A stretch of 27,262 nucleotides of DNA, taken from positions 1-27,262 of the forward strand of contig CAKUKU010000021.1 of NCBI GenBank assembly GCA_934663775.1. The letters run 5' to 3'. Positions 12,911 through 21,226 of this stretch are shown here, in pieces. The notes under the pieces are model-generated. The model had not been told where the DNA came from. It searched no databases and was given only the letters and a program-made list of their open reading frames with translations. The DNA is from an uncultured Ellagibacter sp. (lineage in GTDB: Bacteria > Actinomycetota > Coriobacteriia > Coriobacteriales > Eggerthellaceae). How positions within the stretch are numbered: the first letter of the stretch is position 1; every line of letters begins with the position of its first letter. A program made the position numbers and the translations under genes.

Positions 12911-15727
12911 TTATAAATCGCCTTGTACTTCCAATGCCGTTTTCATGACATTTCGAGCCTTGCTAGCCGCGTACTCGCTGGAATTGCCCTTCTCGATCAC
13001 GATTGCCACGACGACGCTGCAGTCATCCGACGGCGCCATGCCGACGAACCACACGTCGTTGTAACCCTGGTGCTCGGCGGTGCCCGTCTTGCCCGCCACG
13101 GTAACGCCGTTGATTTGGGCGGCGGTACCGGTGCCGTTGTTCACGACGCCCTCGAGAACCTTGCGCACGCGAGTCGCCGTGTCTTCGCTCACGGCTTGCG
13201 AGAGCTTCTTCGGGTTAGCTGTGAAGCTGCGCTGGCCGTCGGCGTTGTAGATGCCATCGACTAGGTAGGGCTGCATGATCGCGCCGTCGTTGGCGATGCC
13301 GCATCCGGCGAGCGCCATCTCGAGCACGGTCGCCTGCGGGCCCGCGGGGCTGGGGTGGTTGGCCGTCTTGCCGTCGCCGACGGGCTCACCCGCCGCCGCC
13401 CAGGCGGTTTCCCACGTCGTCATGTCCTTCGCGTCGGGCATGACCGAGGTCGCGAGCGGCAAATCGAAGTCGATGTCCATGTTGAACCCGAACAGCTTCG
13501 CGTAGTTCACCAGGTTCTCCGCGCCGATTTGCACGCCGAGCTGGCCGTAGACGACGTTGGAGGAAAGCTCGGTCGCGCGGGCGAGCGAGATGGTGCCGTA
13601 GTTGTGGTTCTCGAAGTTGGTGACGGGCGCGTTGCCGATGTCCATCGACGAGGGCGACGCGAATGTGGTGCCCTCGGTGGCGATGCCCTCCTGTAGCGCG
13701 CAGGCGAGCGAGATGATCTTGAACGTGGAACCCGGCGCGTAGAGCGCTTGCGTCGCTCGGTTGTACAGCTCGCTGGAGCTTGCGGAGCTCGACCCCGAGT
13801 TGGCCGCATCGGCCATCACCTGGTCGACGTCGGCGGCATCGTAGGTGGGGGAGGACGCCATCGCGAGCACGGCGCCGGTCTCGGGGTCGATGACCACGCA
13901 GGCGCCGGAGTCGTCGCCTAGGGCGTCCTGCGCCGCCTGCTGGATCTGCGAGTTTATGGTGAGCGTGACATCGTTGCCCGGGGTGTTCACGCCCGAAAGC
14001 GAGTTCACGACGTCGCTTATCGAGGCGAAGTTCTTCTCGCCCTTGAGCGTGTCGTTGTAGCTGGCCTCGATGCCGCTCGTGCCGTACTTCGACGAGGTGT
14101 AGCCCACCACGTGGCTCGCGAGGTCGCCCGCTGGGTAGACGCGCGAGTACGTGCCGTCGTCGTTTTTGACGCTCTGCGCGAGAATGGTGCCGTCGTAGGT
14201 GGAGATGGTGCCGCGCTCGGTCTTGGACTCGCGCGCCATGGTGTGGTTGTTCGCCGGCATGTTCTGATAGTCGTTCGCCTGCACGACCATGATCAGCGTG
14301 AGGTTCGCCACGAGTGCCGCGAACATGAGCGAGAACACGATCATGGCGTGAGTGAGGCGCTTGCCGAGCGACACGCGGCCGAGCACGCTGTTCGCGCTGA
14401 TGATGGTCGTGGTGTTCATGATTTCAGAGGAGGTGCCGGTGCCCTCGTCGCCACAGCGCAGAAGGAACCCGACGATGATAAACGCGGCAAGCAGCGACGA
14501 GCCGCCCTGGCTCACGAAGGGAAGCGTGATGCCGGTGAGGGGGATGAGTCGCGTGACGCCGCCGACGATGATGAACGCCTGGAGCACGATGATCGAGGTG
14601 AGGCCCGCGCCGATAAGCGAGCTCACGTCGGATTTCGCGCGCGCAGCTGTCACGAAGCCGCGAATCGCGAAGCACAGGTACAAAAGCAGCAGGCCGGCCG
14701 CGCCCAAAAGCCCCGTTTCCTCGGCGATGGGCGCGAAGATGAAGTCGCTTTCCACAACCGGGATGCGGGTGATGCCGTTGCCGCCGCCCGCCATGCCGCG
14801 GCCGATTCCCGTGCCGAACAGGTCGCCATCGGCGAGCGAGTAGATGGTTTGCACAAGTTGGTAGCCGGTGTTCTGCGCGTCGGCGAAGGGGTCAAGCCAG
14901 GTGGCGACGCGCGTCTGCACGTGATCGAAGACGCAGTAGGCGCCAAAGCCGCCGATGGCGACGAGCAGCAGACCCACGACCAGGTAGAACTTCTTTCCCG
15001 TGGCGATATAGAGCATGGCCAGGAACACGAGGAAGAACACGAGCGCGCTGCCAAGGTCCTTCTCGAACACGACGATGATCATCGCCACGCCCCACATGGC
15101 CAAAAGCGGCAGGAGCGTGCGGATGTCGGGCAGGTTGAACGGTCCGACGCGCCAGGTGAACACCGAGAGCATCTCGCGGTTCTGCGCGAGGTAGCCGGCC
15201 AAGAACAGCACGATGATGATCTTGGCGATTTCGCCTGGCTGGAAGGAGAACCCGCCCACATGCAACCAGATGCGGCTGCCGTAGATTTCCTGGCCGATGC
15301 CGGGAATCATCGGCGAGAGCAAAAGGATGACGCCCACGATGGCGAGCGTGTACTTGTAGTTGGCGAGCCTGTCGGGGTTGCGCAAAAACGCCATGACCAA
15401 AATCATGAGCACGACGCCCAAGAACAGCCATATGACCTGGTTGATTGCCATATTTGGGCTGTCTGAGAAGGGCGCTACGCGCGTGATGAAGGCGATGCCG
15501 ATTCCCGAGAGCGCGAACGAAATCGGAAGGATCGCAGGGTCGGCTTCGGGCGCGAGCTTACGCGTCGCGATATGCGCGACGATGAAGGCGCCGAAGATGC
15601 CAATCGGCACGCCGAGGGTCTGCATGTCGAGCGCCTGGCCCTCGTTGATCGCGAGCATCGCGAACATGAGGATGACGAGCGGGGAGGCGATCAACAGCAA
15701 GACGAGCTCTATGTTGCGTCTCGTCAT
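12911..15727 (-). CDS. Fused RodA-type SEDS glycosyltransferase and class B penicillin-binding protein
   Basis: One uninterrupted 938-residue frame joins two peptidoglycan enzymes. Residues 1 to about 430 are a RodA/FtsW-type SEDS polymerase with some ten membrane segments and RodA hallmarks: GSRIWLHVGGFSFQPGEIAK, WLDPFADAQNTGYQLVQ, and ESDFIFAPIAEETG with Asp328 at the proposed catalytic site. A cytoplasmic stretch near Met437 leads to a further helix (about 460-482) and a PbpA-like transpeptidase. Its motifs are Ser667-x-x-Lys670 (PGSTFK), Ser722-Ser-Asn724 and Lys880-Thr-Gly. Actinobacteria usually encode rodA and pbpA as neighbours. Here there is no stop, and no ribosome site lies before Met437, so translation as one chain is expected. 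The start overlaps the pstP stop (ATGA). The fusion fixes the polymerase and crosslinker at 1:1. Confidence 0.95.
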   Translation of the reverse strand: MTRRNIELVLLLIASPLVILMFAMLAINEGQALDMQTLGVPIGIFGAFIVAHIATRKLAPEADPAILPISFALSGIGIAFITRVAPFSDSPNMAINQVIWLFLGVVLMILVMAFLRNPDRLANYKYTLAIVGVILLLSPMIPGIGQEIYGSRIWLHVGGFSFQPGEIAKIIIVLFLAGYLAQNREMLSVFTWRVGPFNLPDIRTLLPLLAMWGVAMIIVVFEKDLGSALVFFLVFLAMLYIATGKKFYLVVGLLLVAIGGFGAYCVFDHVQTRVATWLDPFADAQNTGYQLVQTIYSLADGDLFGTGIGRGMAGGGNGITRIPVVESDFIFAPIAEETGLLGAAGLLLLYLCFAIRGFVTAARAKSDVSSLIGAGLTSIIVLQAFIIVGGVTRLIPLTGITLPFVSQGGSSLLAAFIIVGFLLRCGDEGTGTSSEIMNTTTIISANSVLGRVSLGKRLTHAMIVFSLMFAALVANLTLIMVVQANDYQNMPANNHTMARESKTERGTISTYDGTILAQSVKNDDGTYSRVYPAGDLASHVVGYTSSKYGTSGIEASYNDTLKGEKNFASISDVVNSLSGVNTPGNDVTLTINSQIQQAAQDALGDDSGACVVIDPETGAVLAMASSPTYDAADVDQVMADAANSGSSSASSSELYNRATQALYAPGSTFKIISLACALQEGIATEGTTFASPSSMDIGNAPVTNFENHNYGTISLARATELSSNVVYGQLGVQIGAENLVNYAKLFGFNMDIDFDLPLATSVMPDAKDMTTWETAWAAAGEPVGDGKTANHPSPAGPQATVLEMALAGCGIANDGAIMQPYLVDGIYNADGQRSFTANPKKLSQAVSEDTATRVRKVLEGVVNNGTGTAAQINGVTVAGKTGTAEHQGYNDVWFVGMAPSDDCSVVVAIVIEKGNSSEYAASKARNVMKTALEVQGDL

Positions 15728-17040
15728 GCGGCATCACCGCTTCCTGATGCGCTGGTGGATGCGTTGTCGTTTTGCGTGTTCTCGCTAGAGGATGCGCTTG
15801 CGGCGGCAGAAGCGCTCTGCCCCGAGGCTTTTGAACCGTCGGATTGCGCCTCGTCGCGTGTGCGGTCCCGCTCGTCTTCGGCCTGCTTCTTGCTCAGGAC
15901 TTCCCGCTCGTATTCGGCGACGAGGCTTTCCGCTGCCTCGACGTTGTCGCAGGTGATGGAGTTCTCGGCGAGACGGTTCGCGAGCCCCGGCTGCAGGTCG
16001 CCCACGTCGACGTTGGTCGTTTTCTCGAGCTTGGAGAAACTGAAGCCCGCGAACTCGCCGGGAACGCCGCGGTAGATTGCGACCTTGCCATCGTCGACGC
16101 CGAGGTAAGCAGCGGTGTTCACCCAGTAGTTCAGCCCGTACGCCGCGCCGCCCACGATCGCTGCGAGTAGCACGATCACGAAGGCGATGGTGAGCTTGGT
16201 CTTGCGCGCCACCTTGCGGCGGCGCTTCTCGGCGAAACCGGACACGTCCGCCACGATGACGGTTACGTTGTCGTGGCCGCCGGCGGCGATGGCCTCGTTC
16301 ACCAGCTGCGATGCGCAGCGCTGCGGATCGCAGACGCGATTTAGGATCGCCTCGATGTCGCAATCGAGCACCATGCCCGAAAGGCCGTCGGAGCACAAAA
16401 GCAGGCGATCGCCTGCGTCGACGTTGATCTCATAGAGGTCGGCCACCGTGCGCGGGTCGCTGCCGAGCGCGCGCGTGATGACCGAGCGCTGCGGGTGGAC
16501 GCGCGCCTCCTCGGGCGTGAGCTGGCCGGCTTCGATGAGGTCGGCCATGAGCGAGTGGTCGCGCGTGAGCTGCTGGAGGCGCCCCTTGTGGAGCAGGTAG
16601 GCGCGCGAGTCGCCCACCTGGGCGATGACGAGCCGCTCACCTTCGAGCATGGCGGCGGTGCAGGTGGTGCCCATGCCCTCGCGACCGCGGCCTTCGTGCG
16701 CCGCCTTCAAGATGGCGTGGTTCGCCGCCTGGACGGCGCGTCCGAGGGCGTCCGCGTCGGGGTGCTCGGGCGCGCGCTCGGCGATTACGTTGACGGCGAT
16801 TTCGGATGCGACCTCGCCCGCGGCGTGGCCGCCCATGCCGTCCGCCACCACGAACAGGGGCGGCGCTACGACGAGAGAGTCCTCGTTGTGGTCGCGCACG
16901 CAGCCGACGTCGGTTCGGCTGCCGAACGTCGCGGAGGATGCGCGGCGCCCGCGTGCGCTTGCGCGGCGTCCCGTCGAGGGGCGCCCGTCGCGCGCGCTAC
17001 GGGACGGGGTGTTGTAGGGCTGTTCGTTTCGAGCTGGCAT
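15724..17040 (-). CDS. pstP: PP2C-family Ser/Thr phosphatase with membrane anchor
   Basis: This 438-residue phosphatase reverses PknB phosphorylation. After a basic, Ser/Arg-rich 38-residue N-terminus, the PP2C domain (about 40-270) shows the metal-binding motifs: SRTDVGCVRDHNED, VVADGMGGHAAGE, VIAQVGDSRAYL, LLCSDGLSGMV and GGHDNVTVIVADV. A basic stretch and one transmembrane helix (about 280-305) lead to an outside domain of about 70 residues and a charged, then Ser/Ala/Asn-rich tail. The ATG overlaps the fhaB stop by one base (TAATG), and the stop overlaps the next start. This is the actinobacterial PstP layout. Confidence 0.95.
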   Translation of the reverse strand: MPARNEQPYNTPSRSARDGRPSTGRRASARGRRASSATFGSRTDVGCVRDHNEDSLVVAPPLFVVADGMGGHAAGEVASEIAVNVIAERAPEHPDADALGRAVQAANHAILKAAHEGRGREGMGTTCTAAMLEGERLVIAQVGDSRAYLLHKGRLQQLTRDHSLMADLIEAGQLTPEEARVHPQRSVITRALGSDPRTVADLYEINVDAGDRLLLCSDGLSGMVLDCDIEAILNRVCDPQRCASQLVNEAIAAGGHDNVTVIVADVSGFAEKRRRKVARKTKLTIAFVIVLLAAIVGGAAYGLNYWVNTAAYLGVDDGKVAIYRGVPGEFAGFSFSKLEKTTNVDVGDLQPGLANRLAENSITCDNVEAAESLVAEYEREVLSKKQAEDERDRTRDEAQSDGSKASGQSASAAASASSSENTQNDNASTSASGSGDAA

Positions 17041-17453
17041 TATGCGAACCTAACGCGGATGGCGACATCGCCGATGCTCACGACGTCTTTATCCTTCAGT
17101 GCCACGGGCGCTGCGACGCGCTGGCCGTTGACGGCCGTTCCGTTAGTGGACCCGAGGTCTTCGATGAACAGATTCTGCCCCATGGGGTTGAAGCATGCGT
17201 GACGTGCGGAAACGTATCCCGCGCCGATCACGATGTCGGCTTTGGGGCTGCGGCCGACCACGATGGGGCCGCGCACCGGGATGGTCACGCCGCGCAGCTC
17301 CTTCGGGCCTCGCTCGATCGAGAGGTTCCACGAGCGCTCCTTCTTGCGCTGCCCGCGGACGAGCCCCACCCCCGTTTTCATGATGGCGAACAAAAACAGG
17401 TACAGAAGCGCCACGAACAGAAGGCGCGCGATGAGCAATACGGTGTCGATCAC
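17040..17453 (-). CDS. fhaB: FHA-domain protein with N-terminal membrane segment (FhaB/FipA type)
   Basis: This 137-residue protein has one N-terminal transmembrane helix (about 5-27, LLIARLLFVALLYLFLFAIM) and a C-terminal FHA domain that binds phosphothreonine: VVGRSPKADIVI, then SARHACF and LGSTNGTAVNGQ. These are the phosphopeptide-binding Arg, Ser/His and Asn. It starts with GTG, GAAAGG upstream, 15 bases after fhaA. By analogy with mycobacterial FhaB/FipA it links the kinase and phosphatase to cell-growth proteins at the membrane. Confidence 0.93.
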   Translation of the reverse strand: MIDTVLLIARLLFVALLYLFLFAIMKTGVGLVRGQRKKERSWNLSIERGPKELRGVTIPVRGPIVVGRSPKADIVIGAGYVSARHACFNPMGQNLFIEDLGSTNGTAVNGQRVAAPVALKDKDVVSIGDVAIRVRFA

Positions 17454-17468
17454 GATGTGCCTTTCGCG

Positions 17469-18521
17469 TTATCCGATCACGAATTGGAGGCTGGTCGTCC
17501 CCATGACGATGTTCTCGCCGCCCTGGAGGACCTGCGAGGTGATTTGGCGTCCGTTGACTGAGGTGCCGTTGGTCGAGCCCAAGTCGGTGAGCACCCACAC
17601 GCCCGGCTGCTCGAAGCGCAGCTCGGCGTGCGTGCGACTCGCGTTGATGTCGGGGATGACGATGTCGCACGTCGATTCGCGGCCGATGAGTTGGCGCGCG
17701 GACCCGAGCGGATGCGTGGTGCCGTGCGTCGTGTCGATGAGCGCGGCGCCGCCCTGCTGGGAGCGGGGTTCATTGCGATGTGGCGCGCTCTGGGGAAACA
17801 CCATGGTCTGCGGCGCGCCCTGGACGGCGTATTCCGCGGGCGCGGCGCCGGCGAAGGAATCGGCGCGGCTTGCGGGGGCGGCGTCCCAGCCGGGCTGCGC
17901 CTCGGGCTCGAAGGGCTGGTCGTCGTCGTAGTCGTCGTAGCCCGCGTAGTCGTCGTAGTCGGAATAGCCCTGGTCGGCGTAGCCGTCGTAAGCTGCCTGG
18001 CCGTAGGCCGGCTCGGCGTAGCTTCCCTGGTAGGGAGCGGGTTGCGGCGCGGGCGCGTACCCGCCGGCGGGGGCTGCGTAGCGGCTGTTCGCGGAATCGG
18101 CGGGGATGCCGTAGCGGGCCATCTCCTCGGCGCGCAGCTGCGCGATGAGCGGTGCCGCAACGGGTTCGGCAACCACGTCGAACTTGCCGTGGCGAAGGCC
18201 CTCGTCGACGATGAAGCGCACGAGCGGCTGGCCATCCATGACGAGCCCTTCCTCGGCGGCTTTCGCGGCGAGGTAGGTCTCCGTCTCGCCGGCGAGAGTG
18301 GGGTAATAGCCGAACAGGCGCTCGTCGTCGTCGGCGTTGACGAGCACGGTGTAGAGCGTTGGGGCGTACTGCTTGCCCGCGCCGACCATCTTGTTGCGGC
18401 GCATCTGCTTTTCCGCCTTCTTGGCAATCTGCACGGGCGACAGCGGTGCGTTGGCCATCTTGTCGGCCGTGCCCTCGAACGTGTCTTCCATTTTGCCTTC
18501 GAATTTGGACAGGAAGCCCAT
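17469..18521 (-). CDS. fhaA: FHA-domain protein with DUF3662 N-terminus (FhaA type)
   Basis: This 350-residue soluble protein is the first gene of the operon. The N-terminal DUF3662-type domain (about 1-125) begins MGFLSKFEGKMEDTFEGT. A long low-complexity linker rich in Tyr, Asp, Ala and Pro (about 130-260) leads to an FHA domain (about 260-350) with LIGRESTCDIVIPD, SRTHAEL and LGSTNGTSVNGRQ. The ATG at 18521 has AAGGAG five bases upstream; an in-frame extension to 18608 lacks one. In mycobacteria FhaA recognises the phosphorylated pseudokinase MviN and regulates lipid II flipping. The same role is likely but not shown here. Confidence 0.92.
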   Translation of the reverse strand: MGFLSKFEGKMEDTFEGTADKMANAPLSPVQIAKKAEKQMRRNKMVGAGKQYAPTLYTVLVNADDDERLFGYYPTLAGETETYLAAKAAEEGLVMDGQPLVRFIVDEGLRHGKFDVVAEPVAAPLIAQLRAEEMARYGIPADSANSRYAAPAGGYAPAPQPAPYQGSYAEPAYGQAAYDGYADQGYSDYDDYAGYDDYDDDQPFEPEAQPGWDAAPASRADSFAGAAPAEYAVQGAPQTMVFPQSAPHRNEPRSQQGGAALIDTTHGTTHPLGSARQLIGRESTCDIVIPDINASRTHAELRFEQPGVWVLTDLGSTNGTSVNGRQITSQVLQGGENIVMGTTSLQFVIG

Positions 18522-18641
18522 CTCATCTCCTTCGCGCGTTGTTTTCGAAGACTTCATAGTGCCATAAAGCGAACGGGTGGGAGCAGCCGTTCGCAAATTG
18601 TCACCCAATCAGCGGATTCGCGCACGGGAGGGCGCAGGGGC

Positions 18642-18672
18642 TTCGCCCGCGCTCGTGCCCTGCCGCTATAAT
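18642..18672 (+). promoter_or_regulatory. Promoter of menF
   Basis: A perfect -10 TATAAT (18667-18672) lies 31 bases before the menF start codon. The best -35 is TTCGCC (18642-18647) at 19-base spacing, which is poor. Confidence 0.5.
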
Positions 18673-18703
18673 GGCCCAAACAGGCTTCCCGAAAGGATTG
18701 CGC

Positions 18704-19951
18704 ATGACCCGCGTGTACACGTATTCCCAGCCCGTCGAATCCGACATCGTCGACGGGTTCTGCTTGCTGCAGAAAGGCTTCACCGACCAGTTCGTCTACT
18801 ACGACAAGCAAAGCGCGAACCGCTACATGGGCCTGGGGCGCTGCATTGCGTTGCCGCAGATGGATGGTGTGGAATACGAGGTGGAAGGGCCCATCGACCA
18901 GCCGCCCGTGTTCTTCTCGTTCAACCGCTTCGACGCGGAGAATCCCAAGGCCACCGATGAGCTCTTCGAGGCCTTCCCGCGCCTTCGGTTCATGCTGCCC
19001 GAGGTGGTTCTCGTGGAAAACGAGCGCGGGCGAATGCTGCAGGTGAACAGCCTCTCCCCCGTGTATCCGGGCCGCATCGCGCGTTTCGCGCGCCAGGTGG
19101 CAGGCGCCCCGCGTCGCGAGCGCGCGGTAGTGCCGTTCACGCTGGAGCGCGACTCGCGCGAGCAGTGGCGGGCGGAAGTGGGCGCCGCGCTTTCGGCCAT
19201 TCGCTCGGGGCGCGTCAGCAAGGTGGTGCTCTCGCGCAGACAGAGGCTTCTCGCCGAGCACCCGTTCTCCTCGAAGGACCTGCTGGTCAACTTGATAGAT
19301 GGCGATGCGCGCGGCACGGTGGTGCTCTACCGCTACGCCGACGTGTTCTTCTGCGGCTGCACGCCCGAGCTGCTCGTTCGCAAGCGCGGTCAGCAGCTCG
19401 AGAGCATGTGCCTGGCAGGGACCTGCCCCGCCTCCGAGGACCCTGATCGGGCTCGCGAGCTGGCAAGCGAGCTTATGGCGGACGAGAAGAACCGCGCCGA
19501 GCACGAGCACGTTGTCCACTTCATGCGCGAGGTCCTGGGGCGCATCTGCCACGACGTGCGCATCCCGCGCGAGCCGCAGATCCTCTCGCTGCGCCACGTG
19601 CAGCATCTCCACACCCCGGTGAGCGCGAAGGTGCTCGAAGGCGTGAACCTGCCCGAGCTTGTGGGCGATCTGCACCCCACGCCTGCGGTGGCGGGCACGC
19701 CTGTCGGCGAGGCGAAGATGCTCATCCGCCAGATCGAGTCGTACAACCGCGGGTTCTTCGCCGGCGCGTGCGGCTACATCGACGGCGCAGGTGACGGTGC
19801 ATTTTCGGTCGGTCTTCGCACGGGCGTGTTCGATGGGGAAGGCGGCTGGGTGTACGCCGGGTGCGGCATCGTCGAGGGCAGCGTGGCCGACGACGAGTTC
19901 GACGAGATCGACATGAAGCTCAAGACCATCTTGAGCGCGTTCGGGGAATAG
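18704..19951 (+). CDS. menF: Isochorismate synthase (menaquinone synthesis)
   Basis: This 415-residue chorismate-binding enzyme converts chorismate to isochorismate, the first step of menaquinone synthesis. The C-terminal catalytic half shows SGRVSKVVLSRRQ with the general-base Lys, MCLAGTCPAS, DEKNRAEHEHVV with its Mg-binding Glu region, HLHTPV, LHPTPAVAGTPVGEA, RGFFAGACGYID and YAGCGIVEGS. The ATG at 18704 has AAAGGA seven bases upstream; a Met 11 codons earlier overlaps the -10 box and is unlikely. The paired enzyme MenD is encoded downstream at 24153, past an importer. A salicylate-type isochorismate synthase is possible, but MenD nearby favours menaquinone. Confidence 0.92.
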   Translation: MTRVYTYSQPVESDIVDGFCLLQKGFTDQFVYYDKQSANRYMGLGRCIALPQMDGVEYEVEGPIDQPPVFFSFNRFDAENPKATDELFEAFPRLRFMLPEVVLVENERGRMLQVNSLSPVYPGRIARFARQVAGAPRRERAVVPFTLERDSREQWRAEVGAALSAIRSGRVSKVVLSRRQRLLAEHPFSSKDLLVNLIDGDARGTVVLYRYADVFFCGCTPELLVRKRGQQLESMCLAGTCPASEDPDRARELASELMADEKNRAEHEHVVHFMREVLGRICHDVRIPREPQILSLRHVQHLHTPVSAKVLEGVNLPELVGDLHPTPAVAGTPVGEAKMLIRQIESYNRGFFAGACGYIDGAGDGAFSVGLRTGVFDGEGGWVYAGCGIVEGSVADDEFDEIDMKLKTILSAFGE

Positions 19952-20029
19952 GGCGGGTTGTGTGCCGCCGTCCTTGTGATGGGGCTCGCCGAGCGCGCGC
20001 CAACAATCAGACATAAAATAGAATAACCT

Positions 20030-20043
20030 ATTATTAGAATAAT
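20030..20043. promoter_or_regulatory. AT-rich palindrome, possible operator
   Basis: ATTATT-AG-AATAAT lies in a short AT-rich island where TAGAATAA also occurs twice (starting near 20019 and 20035). It lies between menF and the importer genes, about 145 bases before the latter. It could be a metalloregulator site or part of a promoter. Confidence 0.3.
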
Positions 20044-20112
20044 CAGTACTGGGTAATATCGCCATCCACCTGGGGGTCCTCTTCTTTGTGCGTCTGGCAA
20101 TCGTCCCTATTT

Positions 20113-20161
20113 CGGGATATTCCCGTTTGTGTAATTCTGCATATTTGTCTATATTTCGGGA
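20113..20161 (+). promoter_or_regulatory. Importer promoter flanked by a palindromic operator
   Basis: A -35 TTGTGT (20127-20132) and a -10 TATATT (20150-20155), 17 bases apart, lie 30 bases before the permease start. A perfect palindrome, CGGGATATTCCCG (20113-20125), abuts the -35. A half-site, TTTCGGGA (20154-20161), overlaps the -10 and repeats the CTATTTCGGGA context of the first. The arrangement suits a repressor or activator of the importer; metal control is a guess. Confidence 0.55.
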
Positions 20162-20185
20162 GTAGCATTATTCGAAGGGAACGAT

Positions 20186-21226
20186 GTGCCGAAACTCGAG
20201 GGAACAGATCCGGGGAGAAGAATCTCCCTGCGCGAAGATTTCGTCATCATGGCTCTTGCCGTGATCTTGGTCATCATCACGTCGGTCTCGCTTATGCTCG
20301 GTAAATTCCCTATCGAGCCCCATGAGGCCATTTGCATGCTGCTTGGTCAGGTATTTCCCATCGACCAGTTTTGGACGAACCAGCAGCAGACGCTGTTCTT
20401 CAACGTCCGTCTGCCGCGTATCTTGCTCGCGCTTATGGTGGGCTGCTGCCTTGCGGCCGCGGGCGCGGCGTTCCAGGGAACCTTCCAAAACCCGCTTGTG
20501 TCGCCCGATATCCTGGGCGCGTCCCAAGGCGCGGCACTTGGAGCCGCGATTGCCATCCTTTTGGGGGCGAGCGCGTTTGCCACAAGCCTGTTCGCGTTCT
20601 GCTTCGCTATCGCGACGGTGTTTCTCGTGCTGCTCATATCGAGTCGGGCGAAGGGGAACCGCATTCTTGTCGTGGTGCTCGCAGGCGTTATGGTGAGCTC
20701 GCTGTTCCAGGCGGGCGTCTCGTTCACCAAACTGATCGCAGACCCTACCGATCAGCTTCCAGCAATCACGTATTGGCTGATGGGAAGTTTGACGAGCGCT
20801 AAGATGTCCGACGTTACGCTGGTCGCTGCCCCGATGATCGTCGGGTGCGTCGTGCTGTTCGCCATGCGCTGGCGCATCAACATCCTTACCATGGGCGACG
20901 ACGAGGCCGCCACGATGGGCGTGAACGCCAAGCGGATGCGCGTCGTCGTTCTGCTTGCGGCCACTCTTGTCACCGCGTCGAGCGTGGCGGTGTCGGGCAT
21001 GGTGGGCTGGGTCGGCCTGGTCATCCCGCATTTGTGCCGCATGCTCGTGGGCTGCGACTATCGCAAACTTTTGCCGGCGAGCATGCTTATGGGCGCGAGT
21101 TTCCTTTTGCTTGTGGACGACATCGCGCGTCTTGTGGCAACGTCCGAGATTCCCATCGGCATCCTGACCGCGTTCGTCGGCGCGCCGTTCTTCCTCTATC
21201 TCATCACGAGGGAGCGTAAGATTTGA
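20186..21226 (+). CDS. ABC importer permease, FecCD/BtuC family
   Basis: This 346-residue polytopic permease belongs to the family that imports iron-siderophores, heme or cobalamin. Family motifs include LFFNVRLPRILLALMVG, AGAAFQGTFQNPLVSPDILGASQGAALGA in two parts, YWLMGSLTSA, and VSGMVGWVGLVIPHLCRML near the C-terminus, the contact region for the ATPase. About nine to ten membrane segments follow a basic N-terminus. It starts with GTG at 20186, with AAGGGA six bases upstream. The stop overlaps the ATPase start. The substrate cannot be told from the sequence. Confidence 0.93.
   Translation: MPKLEGTDPGRRISLREDFVIMALAVILVIITSVSLMLGKFPIEPHEAICMLLGQVFPIDQFWTNQQQTLFFNVRLPRILLALMVGCCLAAAGAAFQGTFQNPLVSPDILGASQGAALGAAIAILLGASAFATSLFAFCFAIATVFLVLLISSRAKGNRILVVVLAGVMVSSLFQAGVSFTKLIADPTDQLPAITYWLMGSLTSAKMSDVTLVAAPMIVGCVVLFAMRWRINILTMGDDEAATMGVNAKRMRVVVLLAATLVTASSVAVSGMVGWVGLVIPHLCRMLVGCDYRKLLPASMLMGASFLLLVDDIARLVATSEIPIGILTAFVGAPFFLYLITRERKI

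Noticed and set aside
14417..14481. A separate pbpA start at Met437 inside the SEDS-PBP frame
   Set aside because: The sequence before this ATG has no Shine-Dalgarno element (the nearby CCTCCT is its complement), so an independent start is not supported.
14111..15466. 451-codon open frame on the plus strand
   Set aside because: Antisense shadow of the RodA half of the fusion; His/Glu/Arg-rich with no motifs.
18554..20065. 503-codon open frame on the minus strand
   Set aside because: Antisense shadow of menF, whose motifs are clear.
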